Source: Bacillus sp. SD075 (GTDB lineage: Bacteria > Bacillota > Bacilli > Bacillales > DSM-1321). Taken from it: 64,000 bases of DNA. Below, in pieces: positions 55,075-64,000 of the stretch (position 1 is its first letter; every line of letters starts with the position of its first letter). A program made the translations under genes and the position numbers. The DNA lies in the NCBI RefSeq assembly GCF_017355165.1, contig NZ_JADILK010000011.1, positions 1 to 64,000 of the forward strand, given 5' to 3'. The notes under the pieces are model-generated. The model was not told the DNA's origin and made no database searches. It saw nothing but the letters and a program-made list of their open reading frames with translations.

Positions 55075-56097
55075 TTATGAGACTTCCAAATGAAGATCGC
55101 CTGGTTTAACTTTACCCATCATCTTCAGTACCCGATGCAAGGCAAGTGTGATCACCGCTGGCAATACCATACCCACTGCCACATAAACCATGAACGTGTA
55201 CAAACCTTGACCGGTTATGATGGCAATAGGGGCAATCATTGAACTTAACCCCATACCTCCAAGCTCATACGGCACTTGAAAATCGAATGCCAAGGTAGCG
55301 ATAGGGGCACAGATGATTGCCGCCACAAAAGGCGGAACTACGTATAATGGCTTTTTGATTAAGTTAGGAAATTGCACTTTGGGCGTAACGACCATCTGTG
55401 CCAGGAACCCCCCCATATCATTATCTTTATAAGACATGACAGTGAAGCCGACAAACTGAACGGTACATCCGATTAAAGCTGCAGCACTGGAAACGGGATC
55501 TAATTGCAGGGCGATCGCCAGTGCAGCGGAAGACGCCGGTGTCATCAATAAAATGCTCCATACCAAAGCTATGACCATGGAACCGATTAAGGGAGAACCC
55601 TCGACCGCAGCTGTGGTTTGACTGCTTATCCATGTTAGAAGCGGAGTGGTGACAAGAGCCAGGCCATACCCCGAAACTCCACCAACAAGAACTGCTCCCA
55701 TTGGGATGGCCATGATGTCCAACTTTGTTTTGCCGATTAGGCGCTTACCTATATATGTTGCAATTACTGCTGCCAAGACAGCACTGAGTGGCTGACCCGT
55801 AACAATCGTGAAGGCACCCTCAGCAGTTCTGTGAATGGCAGCACCTCCAACAGCACTTGAAGCCATGGCGCTAAAGATTATTAATGAATTTCCCCCTAGC
55901 TGATATGCGATACCTGCACCTAAAGCTGGTGCTAGCAAGACCTTCGCGGCCCCGCCTATTGCCAGGAAGACCTCCCAACCTAAATATCCCCCTATGGATT
56001 CGAACAATAACCCGATCCCTAATGTAACCAAAACAGCGTTGGCTATCCCTGTTGATGCCCTGTACATTCGATCGCTGATGTATTCTTTCCTGCTCAC
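55075..56097 (-). CDS. PTS EIIC_2/PfoR-like membrane protein
   Basis: 340 aa, Gly/Ala-rich with about nine membrane segments: LGIGLLFESIGG, GAGIAYQLGGNSLIIFSAMAS, GAVLVGGVSGYGLALVTTPLL, GGMGLSSMIAPIAI. This is the PfoR/PTS_EIIC_2 family. No EIIA or EIIB genes are nearby, so PTS transport of a sugar is doubtful. A cre-like site lies 170-185 nt upstream. Confidence 0.75.
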   Translation of the reverse strand: MSRKEYISDRMYRASTGIANAVLVTLGIGLLFESIGGYLGWEVFLAIGGAAKVLLAPALGAGIAYQLGGNSLIIFSAMASSAVGGAAIHRTAEGAFTIVTGQPLSAVLAAVIATYIGKRLIGKTKLDIMAIPMGAVLVGGVSGYGLALVTTPLLTWISSQTTAAVEGSPLIGSMVIALVWSILLMTPASSAALAIALQLDPVSSAAALIGCTVQFVGFTVMSYKDNDMGGFLAQMVVTPKVQFPNLIKKPLYVVPPFVAAIICAPIATLAFDFQVPYELGGMGLSSMIAPIAIITGQGLYTFMVYVAVGMVLPAVITLALHRVLKMMGKVKPGDLHLEVS

Positions 56098-56268
56098 TTT
56101 ATCTCCACTCCTTATTAATTATCAGAATATTCAATTTAAAAAATGAAAAAAAATAAAGATATTCATTTTAAAAACCTATTTAGTATAGCGCACCTGTACC
56201 TTTAATGTCTGCCCGTATAATAACATGAATTTTCTGATAATGTAAGTAGTATTTTTATACTAATAAAA

Positions 56269-56282
56269 TAAAAGCGTTTTCA
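56269..56282 (-). promoter_or_regulatory. Candidate cre site upstream of the EIIC-like gene
   Basis: TAAAAGCGTTTTCA fits the cre consensus except for the second base. It lies about 172 nt upstream of the start. The rest of 56098-56401 is AT-rich with no other clear feature. Confidence 0.4.
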
Positions 56283-56401
56283 AAAAATGAGTTTTAACAC
56301 ATTCTTATGCAATAAAAACAAATATAGTATTATTTCAAAATAAATTATTCCTTTTGAGGATGTGCTAAATTGAGATATTTCGATACATTTGCGACCAAAA
56401 C

Positions 56402-56428
56402 AAAAAAAAGAACCCGATTCAAGGATTC
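56402..56428 (-). terminator. Terminator of gltC
   Basis: In the minus-strand RNA GAAUCC pairs with GGGUUC over a 7-nt loop (two G-U or U-G pairs allowed) and is followed by eight U. It lies 48 nt past the gltC stop. Confidence 0.6.
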
Positions 56429-56475
56429 TCTCACTAGCTGGATTTATGACTTTTCTAATAGATACCCCTCACATT

Positions 56476-57378
56476 CTATTGAAAACCTTCCAATTTTGCA
56501 AAAGTGTCCCTCAAAAATTGGTAAAACAATTTCTCCGTTGGCATCAGTTCCCTATCAGTCGGAACGATGACCCCCACAGCCCTGGTTACAGATGGATCCT
56601 CCAGCGGCAATTTAACCGTAAAACGAGGCAAGCTATCGATCAAGGAAATCTCAGGAATCAGTGTTATACCGAGACCTGCTGCCACTAGGCCTTTTATAGC
56701 ATCCGTATCCTTTCCTTCGAATGCCACCTCCGGTTCAAAGCCATGCAGTTTGCATGCTTTCATAACGAGATCCCTTAAAACATATCCCTTTGGATATACG
56801 ATGAACGGGTTTCCTTGAAGCTCATTTAAGGATAATGATTTCTTCATTGACAAAGGATGGCTTTCTGGTAAAAGGGCAACTAAGTTTTCAATAAATAGCG
56901 TTTCACCTTTGATTTTCTTTTCATTCACCGGCAGTGGGCCAATCAAGGCCATGTTTATGTTACCCTTTATAACAGAATCTATCAGGTAGCGATATGAACC
57001 TTGTTTCAATGTGAATTTTGCCTGCGGATAACTTTCCCTGAAGTCGGAAATGACCCTTGGCAATATATAAGAAGCTAAACTACTGGGAAAGCCAATGCGG
57101 ATTGTCCCTTTTTCTGGATCCAGGCTTTCAGCCATCTCACGCTTGGCACGATCGATTATATCCATAGCTTGTTCCATATGAGATAAAAATGTATGTCCTA
57201 TAGGTGTCAATCTAATCTTTCGGCCTTCCCTGATAAACAAGGGCACACCCAGCTCTTCTTCTAAATTGTAAATTTGGCGACTGACAGCAGACTGGGCAAC
57301 ATGCAAGTCCACTGCTGCTTCCGTCATATGTTCACGCTTTGCCACTTCAATGAAATATTCGATTTGCCTTAATTCCAA
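56476..57378 (-). CDS. gltC: LysR-type regulator, GltC ortholog
   Basis: 300 aa. Helix-turn-helix residues 16-40 (TEAAVDLHVAQSAVSRQIYN), effector domain from 88: GTIRIGFPSSLASYILPRVIS, ALIGPLPVNEKKI, GKDTDAIKGLVAAGLGITLIPE. It aligns over its whole length with B. subtilis GltC, which activates gltAB. Here the divergent neighbour is gdhA, not gltAB, so its target may be glutamate dehydrogenase. Two dyad sites of LysR type lie between the genes. Confidence 0.85.
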   Translation of the reverse strand: MELRQIEYFIEVAKREHMTEAAVDLHVAQSAVSRQIYNLEEELGVPLFIREGRKIRLTPIGHTFLSHMEQAMDIIDRAKREMAESLDPEKGTIRIGFPSSLASYILPRVISDFRESYPQAKFTLKQGSYRYLIDSVIKGNINMALIGPLPVNEKKIKGETLFIENLVALLPESHPLSMKKSLSLNELQGNPFIVYPKGYVLRDLVMKACKLHGFEPEVAFEGKDTDAIKGLVAAGLGITLIPEISLIDSLPRFTVKLPLEDPSVTRAVGVIVPTDRELMPTEKLFYQFLRDTFAKLEGFQ

Positions 57379-57417
57379 TCTAAGCTCCCTCTTTCATATC
57401 AAAACAGCATGTTATTT

Positions 57418-57468
57418 ATCTAATATTCAGATTGTTTATTTCATTTTTAAATTATACCATGAAAGTAT
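57418..57468. promoter_or_regulatory. LysR-type dyads between gltC and gdhA
   Basis: ATCT-N7-AGAT at 57418-57432 and ATAC-N7-GTAT at 57454-57468 are both T-N11-A dyads, 36 nt apart centre to centre. The first matches the arms of the known GltC box (ATCTC...GAGAT). They lie 40-50 nt from the gltC start and 70-120 nt from gdhA, the usual place for activator binding. Confidence 0.5.
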
Positions 57469-57490
57469 CATATAAAAACCGATAGACTAA

Positions 57491-58918
<1,428 letters not shown>

Positions 58919-58935
58919 CCATCAATCAATTAATT

Positions 58936-58965
58936 GAAGAGGCGGTTCTGACATGGGCCGCCTTC
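58936..58965 (+). terminator. Possible terminator of gdhA
   Basis: GAAG-GGCGG pairs with CCGCC-TTC over a 10-nt loop, 17 nt past the stop. No clear T-run follows, so the call is weak. Confidence 0.4.
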
Positions 58966-59073
58966 AAAGAGTGAACTCACTCACTTTCTTTTATTCTCTT
59001 ATTCATATCAATTCAAGCTGAATATCCACGCTTAGATAACATCAATGAGATTAAAACATTTCTTTCTAACTAC

Positions 59074-59107
59074 AAAAAGAGTGCCGGAAAAGTTCCGACA
59101 CTCTTTT
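59074..59107 (-). terminator. Terminator of the rbs operon
   Basis: AAAAGAGTG-CGGAA pairs with TTCCG-CACTCTTTT over a 3-nt loop; minus-strand T-run TTTTTG follows. It lies just beyond the rbsB stop. Confidence 0.85.
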
Positions 59108-59122
59108 GTGATGGGGAGACAA

Positions 59123-60043
59123 TCATTCTTTGGTGACCAATTTCAATGGAACGGATATTGTGTCATCCACTTTGTTGCCTTTTAGGATTTTCTCAGCCGC
59201 ATTAACCGCTTCTTCACCGATAAGTGCCGGTTGTTGGGCGATTGTAGCTTTTAGTTCACCATTTTCAACTGCTTTCAATGCATCATCATTTCCGTCAAAA
59301 CCAACCACGATGATGTCTTTTCCTGCTGCCTTGATTGCTTCAATGGCCCCAAGTGCCATTTCATCATTATGGGCGAATACCGCTTGGATGTCTTTATTGC
59401 CTTGCAGAATATTTTCCATGACGTTAAGCCCTTTTGTCCTGTCGAATTCCGCCGTTTGGCTTGTCAGGACGTCTAACTGCTTGTCCGCAATATTGTGGAA
59501 ACCTTTCCCGCGTTCACGAGTTGCAGATGCTCCGGATACCCCTTCAAGTTCTACCACTTTCGCTTTTTCGCCAAGCTCTTTAACTAGATATTCCGCAGCC
59601 ATTTCCCCGCCAGCCACATTGTCGGAAGCGATGAACGTTTCAATGTCGCCTTCGTCAGAAGAGCGGTCAATCGTGATAACGGGAATGCCCGCTTCATTTG
59701 CTGATTGAACGGCTGAAGATATTGCCGCAGAATCCGTAGGATTCACAAGGAGGACATCAACCTTTTGAAGAATTAAATCTTCAATTCCGCTAATTTGTTT
59801 TGCCGTATCATCCTGGGCGTCAACAACTGTGACCTTCATTCCCTTTTCTTTTGCTTCTTTTTCAATACCATCTTTTAAGGAAACGAAGAATGGATTGTTT
59901 AAAGTAGAAATGCTGACTCCGACTTTCACGTCTTTCATGGAGCCTTTCTTTTCTTTTTTATCATCTTTTAGACCAGAATCCATTGAACAGGCAGCTAAGA
60001 CCATTAAAGAAAGAACCATGATGATCGATACTATTTTTTTCAT
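59123..60043 (-). CDS. rbsB: Ribose-binding lipoprotein
   Basis: 306 aa with a lipoprotein signal ending VLAAC. Periplasmic-binding-protein type I fold: KVGVSISTLNNPFFVSLKDG, VDVLLVNPTDSAAISSAV, VITIDRSSDEGDIETFIASDN, VFAHNDEMALGAIEAI. Last gene of the ribose operon; delivers ribose to RbsC. Gene order RKDACB agrees with B. subtilis. Confidence 0.94.
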   Translation of the reverse strand: MKKIVSIIMVLSLMVLAACSMDSGLKDDKKEKKGSMKDVKVGVSISTLNNPFFVSLKDGIEKEAKEKGMKVTVVDAQDDTAKQISGIEDLILQKVDVLLVNPTDSAAISSAVQSANEAGIPVITIDRSSDEGDIETFIASDNVAGGEMAAEYLVKELGEKAKVVELEGVSGASATRERGKGFHNIADKQLDVLTSQTAEFDRTKGLNVMENILQGNKDIQAVFAHNDEMALGAIEAIKAAGKDIIVVGFDGNDDALKAVENGELKATIAQQPALIGEEAVNAAEKILKGNKVDDTISVPLKLVTKE

Positions 60044-60058
60044 TGATTACACCTCTTC

Positions 60059-61003
60059 TTATGATTTTTTACGGTCAAGTAAGACCGCGATTAATATAAC
60101 TGCACCTTTTACCACTTGCTGGTAAAAGGAGGATACACCAAGTAAATTCATGCCGTTATTCAATGTACCGATGATCAGGACACCCACCAGCGTACCGAAC
60201 AACCGTCCTTTACCGCCTGAAAGGCTCGTTCCGCCTAGCACCACGGCTGCAATGGCATCCATTTCATAGGATTGGCCTGCTGTCGGCTGTGCCGAATTCA
60301 GGCGGGAGGTTAAAATGGCACCAGCGATTGCTGCCATCGTACCGGCCAGACCATATATGGCCACCTTGACTCGGTCAACTTTAATCCCCGAAATACGGGA
60401 AGCCCTTTCATTTCCGCCAATGGCATATGTTTTTCGGCCAAAAGATGTTTTATGAAGCAGGAACCATAGGATTAGGAAAGCGATGACCATCACAACGGCC
60501 GGTACTGGCACTCCCAGGAAGTAACCTCTCCCCAGCATCTGGAACATTACAGAATCGCCAATTCCAGTAATCGGCTTTCCATCCGTATACACAAGCGTTA
60601 ATCCCCTGAAAATCGTCATGGTGGCCAGTGTCACGATGAAAGGCGCCATTTTTCCTTTTGAAACGAGAATCCCATTGATTACACCCATTATCGCACCTAG
60701 TAGAATGCCTACTAATATGGCTAAAATCGGATCTAATCCCGAGACCATCATACCAGCCATAAGTGCGCTGGATAGAGCTAAAATGGAGCCTACGGACAAG
60801 TCTATGCCACCTGTCAATATGATAAAGGTCATTCCAAATGCAATAAGTGCATTGATAGAGGTTTGACGCAATAAATTCAAAATATTATTCGGTTCCATGA
60901 ATGATGGATTTAAAACGGTTATCACGATAAATAAAAGTACCAGGGCGAGTAACGGACCAAATTTCTGCCAAATCCCGCTTTTCCCTGTAGCCTCAAGTTT
61001 CAT
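60059..61003 (-). CDS. rbsC: Ribose ABC transporter permease
   Basis: 314 aa, about nine membrane segments. FGMTFIILTGGIDLSVGSILALSSA and YAIGGNERASRISGIKVDRVK are family signatures; the C-terminal AAVVLGGTSLSGGKGRLFGTLVG is also conserved. One base separates it from rbsA. Confidence 0.95.
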   Translation of the reverse strand: MKLEATGKSGIWQKFGPLLALVLLFIVITVLNPSFMEPNNILNLLRQTSINALIAFGMTFIILTGGIDLSVGSILALSSALMAGMMVSGLDPILAILVGILLGAIMGVINGILVSKGKMAPFIVTLATMTIFRGLTLVYTDGKPITGIGDSVMFQMLGRGYFLGVPVPAVVMVIAFLILWFLLHKTSFGRKTYAIGGNERASRISGIKVDRVKVAIYGLAGTMAAIAGAILTSRLNSAQPTAGQSYEMDAIAAVVLGGTSLSGGKGRLFGTLVGVLIIGTLNNGMNLLGVSSFYQQVVKGAVILIAVLLDRKKS

Positions 61004-61004
61004 C

Positions 61005-62486
61005 CTAGTTCCCCCCTGTCGCCAATGCCATAATTTTTTCTTGTGTCGCTTCCTGCTTTAACAATTCCCCCGTGATCTCACCTTCGTGAACCACAAGGAT
61101 TCTATCACTCATTCCAATGATTTCCGGAAGTTCTGACGAAACCATGATGATGGCGATGCCTCGCTCCGTCAATTCATTCATCAACTCGTAAATTTCACGT
61201 TTTGCACCAACATCTATGCCTCTGGTCGGTTCATCCATAATTAAAACTTTAGGGGAAGTGCCGATCCATTTGGCTATTACCACCTTTTGTTGATTTCCTC
61301 CGGATAGATTGCCAATTACCGTTTCAGCAGAAGAAGTCTTTACGTGGAGCCGCTTAATCATCATTTCGGCAAAGTTCATCTCATCTTCCGTTTTTACGAT
61401 ACCGTTAGGAGCAAAACTCTTGAGATTCGGCAATCCAATATTTTCCCTTACAGAAAAGTCCAGGATCAACCCCTCTTCTTTACGATTTTCCGTAATGAAA
61501 GCCAGGCCGTGTCGGACTGCATCCGTTGGTTTTCGTATGGAAACTTTCTTGCCTTCGATGGTAATTTCACCGCTGTCTATTTGGTCGACACCAAAAAGGG
61601 CGCGCATTATTTCTGTTCTGCCTGCTCCCATCAATCCGGCTACACCGACAATCTCACCTTGCCGAACTGCGAAATGGATATCTTCAAAAAGCCCCTTTTT
61701 AGTTAACCCTTTTACATCAAGGACTATGTCCCCAGGATCCGCTTCACGATGAGGAAAACGGTCCTCCAGCTCGCGCCCGACCATTTTTTTAACGACTTCA
61801 TCGAAATTTGTATCTGCAATTCTTTGCGTATCCACTGTTTTTCCGTCACGCATGACGGTAATCCTGTCACAAATGGCGAATATTTCTTCCATTCGGTGAG
61901 AAATATAAACAAGCGATACACCCTTTTTGGTAAGTCCCTTCATCACTTCAAAGAGCTTCTCTATTTCCCTATCAGTTAAAGCGGCTGTTGGCTCGTCCAT
62001 GATGATGACTTCGGCATCCGTCATGAGCGCCTTGGCAATTTCGATCATTTGCTGTTCCCCGACAGAACAAAATCCGGCTTCCTTATCAAAAGGAAGGGAA
62101 ATATTAAGCGTTTTAAAAATCTCGTTTGCACGCGCTTTCATTTGTTTCGTCTTCAGGACACCGAAGGCATTCACCATTTCCCTGCCAATAAATAGATTCT
62201 CCAGCACGGTCATTTCTGGCCAAATATTCAATTCTTGACGAATAAACGCCATTCCCGCCTCCTCGGCTTCCTTTGAATCCTTGAATGAGGTTTTTTTACC
62301 GTTGATCTCAATCGTTCCTTGATCTTGTTTATGCAACCCGGTCAAAATGTTCATCAAGGTTGATTTCCCTGCACCATTTTCCCCCATTAGTGCATGTACT
62401 TCCCCTGCCTCTAAAGAAAAATGAACACCTTCCAATACCTTGTTTTGACCAAATGCTTTATAAATATTGTGCATTTCGATTTGCAT
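61005..62486 (-). CDS. rbsA: Ribose ABC transporter ATPase (two ABC domains)
   Basis: 493 aa from MQIEMHN, the start that matches B. subtilis RbsA; two further ATGs lie just upstream to 62495. First half Walker [10 protein letters not shown], signature [15 protein letters not shown], Walker [13 protein letters not shown]. Second half has the degenerate Walker [10 protein letters not shown], signature [15 protein letters not shown] and Walker [13 protein letters not shown], as expected in sugar ATPases of this class. Confidence 0.95.
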   Translation of the reverse strand: MQIEMHNIYKAFGQNKVLEGVHFSLEAGEVHALMGENGAGKSTLMNILTGLHKQDQGTIEINGKKTSFKDSKEAEEAGMAFIRQELNIWPEMTVLENLFIGREMVNAFGVLKTKQMKARANEIFKTLNISLPFDKEAGFCSVGEQQMIEIAKALMTDAEVIIMDEPTAALTDREIEKLFEVMKGLTKKGVSLVYISHRMEEIFAICDRITVMRDGKTVDTQRIADTNFDEVVKKMVGRELEDRFPHREADPGDIVLDVKGLTKKGLFEDIHFAVRQGEIVGVAGLMGAGRTEIMRALFGVDQIDSGEITIEGKKVSIRKPTDAVRHGLAFITENRKEEGLILDFSVRENIGLPNLKSFAPNGIVKTEDEMNFAEMMIKRLHVKTSSAETVIGNLSGGNQQKVVIAKWIGTSPKVLIMDEPTRGIDVGAKREIYELMNELTERGIAIIMVSSELPEIIGMSDRILVVHEGEITGELLKQEATQEKIMALATGGN

Positions 62487-62504
62487 GCTCATCATCTCAT
62501 TTCT

Positions 62505-62897
62505 TTAAAAGAATACTCCAGACTGCAATATGCAATTTGAATATGGCGTCGTCTCCCCGGTCCGGATTATTGCTTTCGCGTTACTTGTCAGCCTTTTAAA
62601 ATCCTCATGGGAAACATATTCAATCGCCGCTCCGAATTGCTGCTCCATATATTGATGCTGTTCCGGGTTCTTACTCTTCACTTCCGTGGCAGCGATAACT
62701 TTTTCAACAACCATATCTTCGTGAATCGCCCGGACGACATCCTGAAATGATGGTGTTCCAGGCGTCAATGCTAAATCTATCTTGCAAACTCCAGGTGGCA
62801 CCGGCAGCCCGGCATCACCTACGACAATATAATCGGTATGACCAAGGTCAACCAGGACCTTGGCTATTGAACTATTGATGATTCCTTGACGTTTCAT
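62505..62897 (-). CDS. rbsD: D-ribose pyranase
   Basis: 130 aa. Interconverts pyranose and furanose forms of ribose for Rbs[22 protein letters not shown], with the catalytic His in the first part of the protein, and the C-terminal [20 protein letters not shown] are family signatures. It overlaps rbsK by 4 nt. Confidence 0.95.
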   Translation of the reverse strand: MKRQGIINSSIAKVLVDLGHTDYIVVGDAGLPVPPGVCKIDLALTPGTPSFQDVVRAIHEDMVVEKVIAATEVKSKNPEQHQYMEQQFGAAIEYVSHEDFKRLTSNAKAIIRTGETTPYSNCILQSGVFF

Positions 62898-63778
62898 GCT
62901 TCAAAGCCCCTCTCTACCTCTATCCTTTGCGGCATGCCACCTTGGGCTCCTAACTTCGTCACGGAAATGGAGGCCGCCCTGTTCGCGAATAACAAACATT
63001 CGTCAAAACTCTTTCCTTCTGCAACAGCCACGGCAAAGGCAGCATTGAATGTATCCCCTGCCCCTGTAGTATCCACCGCTTCCACTTCAAAGCTTGGAAT
63101 AACCTTTTCTTCGTGTCCGTCAAAATAGCGGACGCCATTTTTCCCTTCGGTAATGAATAATTTATTGGGGTGCTCAGTCAAGACTTCCGTTCTATCTCTC
63201 CCATTGAATAGTATCTCGAATTCATGTTCATTCGGAGTAAGGAATGATGCCTGTTGAATGACAGCCTCGCTTAGGTTGCGGGCGGGAGCAGGGTTCAATA
63301 GTAATCTCTTATGAAGCATGTTGCACAATTCCGCCAGATATTCCACCGTTTCCTCAGGTATTTCCTGCTGAACCATCACAATATCCGATTCCTCTATCAC
63401 CTTTTTCGCTTTTTGTACATATTCAGGAGTAATGAAATCATTCGCACCTTTTACGACAATAATGCTGTTATCACCTTCCGAAAGAGTAATGTGTGCTGTC
63501 CCGGAGGCCGAACCTGTAACCGGTTCCACATACTTCGTGTTTACATGATTTTTTTTCAGGTTTTCTAAGATGATCTCTCCATAGACATCATCTCCTACAC
63601 ATCCAACCATCGACACTTCTGCACCAAGACGTGCCGCTGCAACAGCCTGATTGGCTCCCTTTCCACCAGGAACCGTAATAAAGGACTCTCCTAAAACCGT
63701 TTCACCGGCCATTGGCCGCTTGGTTGATGTCACAACTAAGTCCATTGATGAACTTCCCACTACTGCAATTCTAATCAT
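62894..63778 (-). CDS. rbsK: Ribokinase
   Basis: 294 aa PfkB-family kinase making ribose 5-phosphate. N-terminal [15 protein letters not shown] and [16 protein letters not shown]; the C-terminal signature [21 protein letters not shown] contains the catalytic Asp. It overlaps the end of rbsR by 4 nt and the start of rbsD by 4 nt. Confidence 0.95.
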   Translation of the reverse strand: MIRIAVVGSSSMDLVVTSTKRPMAGETVLGESFITVPGGKGANQAVAAARLGAEVSMVGCVGDDVYGEIILENLKKNHVNTKYVEPVTGSASGTAHITLSEGDNSIIVVKGANDFITPEYVQKAKKVIEESDIVMVQQEIPEETVEYLAELCNMLHKRLLLNPAPARNLSEAVIQQASFLTPNEHEFEILFNGRDRTEVLTEHPNKLFITEGKNGVRYFDGHEEKVIPSFEVEAVDTTGAGDTFNAAFAVAVAEGKSFDECLLFANRAASISVTKLGAQGGMPQRIEVERGFEA

Positions 63779-64000
63779 GTGTTCTCCGCCTTCCGTCTCG
63801 TTGTTTGTCTCTCCACAAAAGAAACAGGGAGCTTTTTATGTGTTACTTCCAGTTTTTCTTGATGAATCCGTTTAATTAGCATTTCCGCCGCTTGTGCCCC
63901 CATCTCATAGGCTGGCTGCCGAATGGTCGATAACGGCGGGTGCAATAACGCTGTGAAGGCGATATCATCATAGCCGATCAATTGTATGTCTTCCGGTATC
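63775..64000 (-). CDS. rbsR: LacI-family regulator RbsR, C-terminal part (cut by window)
   Basis: Only the last about 75 codons are present. IPEDIQLIGYDDIAFTALLH and PPLSTIRQPAYEMGAQAAEML are typical of the C-terminal effector domain of LacI regulators. The frame is open to the window edge; DNA-binding and promoter regions lie outside. Identity as RbsR follows from position as first gene of the rbs operon. Confidence 0.88.
   Translation of the reverse strand, partial: IPEDIQLIGYDDIAFTALLHPPLSTIRQPAYEMGAQAAEMLIKRIHQEKLEVTHKKLPVSFVERQTTRRKAENT

Noticed and set aside
56370-56570. 66-codon plus-strand ORF upstream of the EIIC-like gene
   Set aside because: It overlaps the gltC terminator and the 3' end of gltC antisense; the translation has no family features.

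Overview
The window looks like chromosome of a Bacillaceae member. Gene families, Shine-Dalgarno sequences, frequent TTG starts, T-tailed terminators and the rbs, glt-type and ywcBA-type gene orders are all Bacillus-like. The overall gene set (GlnRS, NADP-GDH next to a GltC-like regulator, corrinoid salvage operon) fits the Bacillus simplex/Peribacillus group best, but that placement is inference from memory, not a search.

Layout. 1-2.4 kb: gluconokinase gntK with a decayed gluconate permease (gntP) upstream. 2.6-12.5 kb: one minus-strand corrinoid uptake and salvage operon, btuF-btuC-btuD/cbiZ-cbiB-cobD-cobU-cobS-cobC-(cobU-like)-pduO-cblT-cblS, behind a cobalamin riboswitch with a terminator. 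12.5-16.8 kb: frameshifted polysaccharide deacetylase, tRNA-Arg(CCU), an OafA-like acyltransferase, and two tiny tandem ORFs with a shared motif behind a sigma-B-type promoter. 16.8-26.2 kb: topB, an ABC-F protein, a two-domain methyltransferase, a phosphotransferase, a DEAD-box helicase and a purine permease. 26.2-30.9 kb: plasmid-type segregation genes parR-parM, two copies of a centromere-like repeat array, and a Rieske FAD oxidoreductase, rearranged by a tandem duplication of about 1.06 kb that left truncated copies of parM and of the oxidoreductase gene. 31-39.9 kb: ywbE, a SIMPL protein, purU, an amino-acid ABC transporter, glnS, an RsbR-like STAS protein and msrAB. 40-46.9 kb: a nucleoside permease, a small membrane protein, a two-component system whose kinase gene is broken, and a MacAB-like efflux system. 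47-58.9 kb: an acetate-type symporter pair, a split ThrE-type exporter, a hydrolase, a dicarboxylate/glutamate symporter, a lysoplasmalogenase-like protein, an rRNA methyltransferase, an EIIC/PfoR-like membrane protein, and divergent gltC and gdhA. 59.1-64 kb: the ribose operon rbs(R)KDACB, with rbsR cut by the window edge.

How genes work together. The corrinoid operon imports corrinoids (BtuFC and BtuD), removes the lower ligand (CbiZ), rebuilds adenosylcobinamide phosphate (PduO, CobD, CbiB), activates it (CobU) and joins it to alpha-ribazole taken up and phosphorylated by CblT and CblS (CobS, CobC). There are no de novo corrin-ring genes in the window. The rbs operon imports and phosphorylates ribose. 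GltC and GdhA probably form a nitrogen-assimilation module. The MacAB-like system, the two-component genes and the small membrane protein form one locus, linked also by shared Gly/Met/Pro-rich segments.

The observations most worth a second look are the tandem micropeptides (16.25-16.69 kb), the chromosomal ParMR locus with a doubled centromere (26.2-29.8 kb), the second CobU-like protein lacking the expected nucleotidylated histidine, and the shared Gly/Met/Pro segments around a broken histidine kinase.
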